Assembly (NCBI RefSeq): GCF_009760915.1
Contig: NZ_VIDQ01000014.1
Span: forward strand, 1-64,000
Source of the DNA: Azohydromonas aeria
GTDB taxonomy: Bacteria; Pseudomonadota; Gammaproteobacteria; Burkholderiales; Burkholderiaceae_C
DNA: 64,000 nucleotides
Direction: 5' to 3'
Position numbers and translations under genes: made by a program. The notes beneath the pieces were generated by a model. The model saw nothing but the letters and a program-made list of their open reading frames with translations. It ran no database searches and had not been told where the DNA came from. Positions 63,965 to 64,000 of this stretch are shown here, piece by piece (within the stretch, counting starts at the first letter, position 1; every line of letters begins with the position of its first letter).

Positions 63965-64000
63965 GGGGTGATCTCCTGATGTGGTGGGTGTGCAGGCAAC

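Overview
The window is about 69% GC DNA from a betaproteobacterium, most likely Burkholderiales. Evidence: high-GC codon use, three orphan Bug/TctC-type periplasmic receptors without TctAB membrane partners, a beta-type FlhD, a PimC/PimD-like acyl-CoA dehydrogenase pair, and Pho-type promoters. No rRNA, tRNA, CRISPR array, intact insertion sequence or phage was seen. Assignments rest on motif and family recognition by eye; no database search was run.

Left part (1-13.7 kb): a phosphate-starvation neighbourhood. The 5' part of pstC and a complete pstS sit at the edge, followed by a CorA/ZntB-like channel, a phytase-like esterase, a 65-aa protein, a glycerophosphodiester phosphodiesterase, a DUF3616 protein, a TonB-dependent receptor, a 55-aa tail-anchored protein, a MgtC/DUF4010 membrane protein and a Zn/Cd/Pb P-type ATPase. 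Five PHO-box-like 7-4-7 repeats lie 50-75 bases before start codons here, which would tie otherwise unrelated genes into one regulon.

13.9-19.1 kb: a 1005-aa hybrid kinase with two different kinase cores. Directly upstream are a truncated copy of its C-terminus and a CheB-like remnant, then about 1.2 kb of conspicuously AT-richer DNA with no recognisable gene.

19.1-52.0 kb: a large acyl-CoA catabolic region. Four transcription units are arranged around one IclR regulator (42.7-43.5 kb). (A) 27.5->19.1 kb: class II aldolase, 2-hydroxyacid dehydrogenase, acyl-CoA ligase, Bug receptor, enoyl-CoA hydratase, type III CoA-transferase, nitronate monooxygenase, Bug receptor. (B) 39.4->28.7 kb: FadB-like protein, thiolase, SDR, APH-type kinase, acyl-CoA dehydrogenase, ligase, quinone oxidoreductase, MaoC, Bug receptor, ending at an intrinsic terminator. 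A CurA-type reductase follows. (C) 39.6->42.6 kb: long acyl-CoA dehydrogenase, thioesterase, ComB-like phosphatase. (D) 43.7->52.0 kb: PimC/PimD-like dehydrogenases, glutaryl-CoA dehydrogenase, ETF beta/alpha, ETF-quinone oxidoreductase, 3-oxoadipyl-CoA-type thiolase. The three regulatory intergenic regions each carry two copies of a 15-bp palindrome, consensus TTCYGCNATGCRGAA, which is probably the IclR operator. The gene set suggests activation and beta-oxidation of dicarboxylic or cyclic/hydroxylated acids to glutaryl-CoA, 3-oxoadipyl-CoA and acetyl-CoA, with electrons passed to quinone. The substrate is not known.

52.0-57.9 kb: a graveyard of truncated or frameshifted genes (MATE exporter N-terminus, EAL domain, porin C-terminus, peroxiredoxin-like, 5'-truncated ribA, SnoaL-like 3' half) around an intact hybrid kinase and an intact but solitary flhD.

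57.9-64.0 kb: an alpha/beta hydrolase, a GAF-GAF-GGDEF-EAL protein with a ruined GGDEF motif, and a tightly coupled minus-strand operon (VOC protein, FAH-family hydrolase, class II aldolase-like protein lacking its metal histidines, GlcG/HbpS-like protein), probably for aromatic or organic-acid catabolism.
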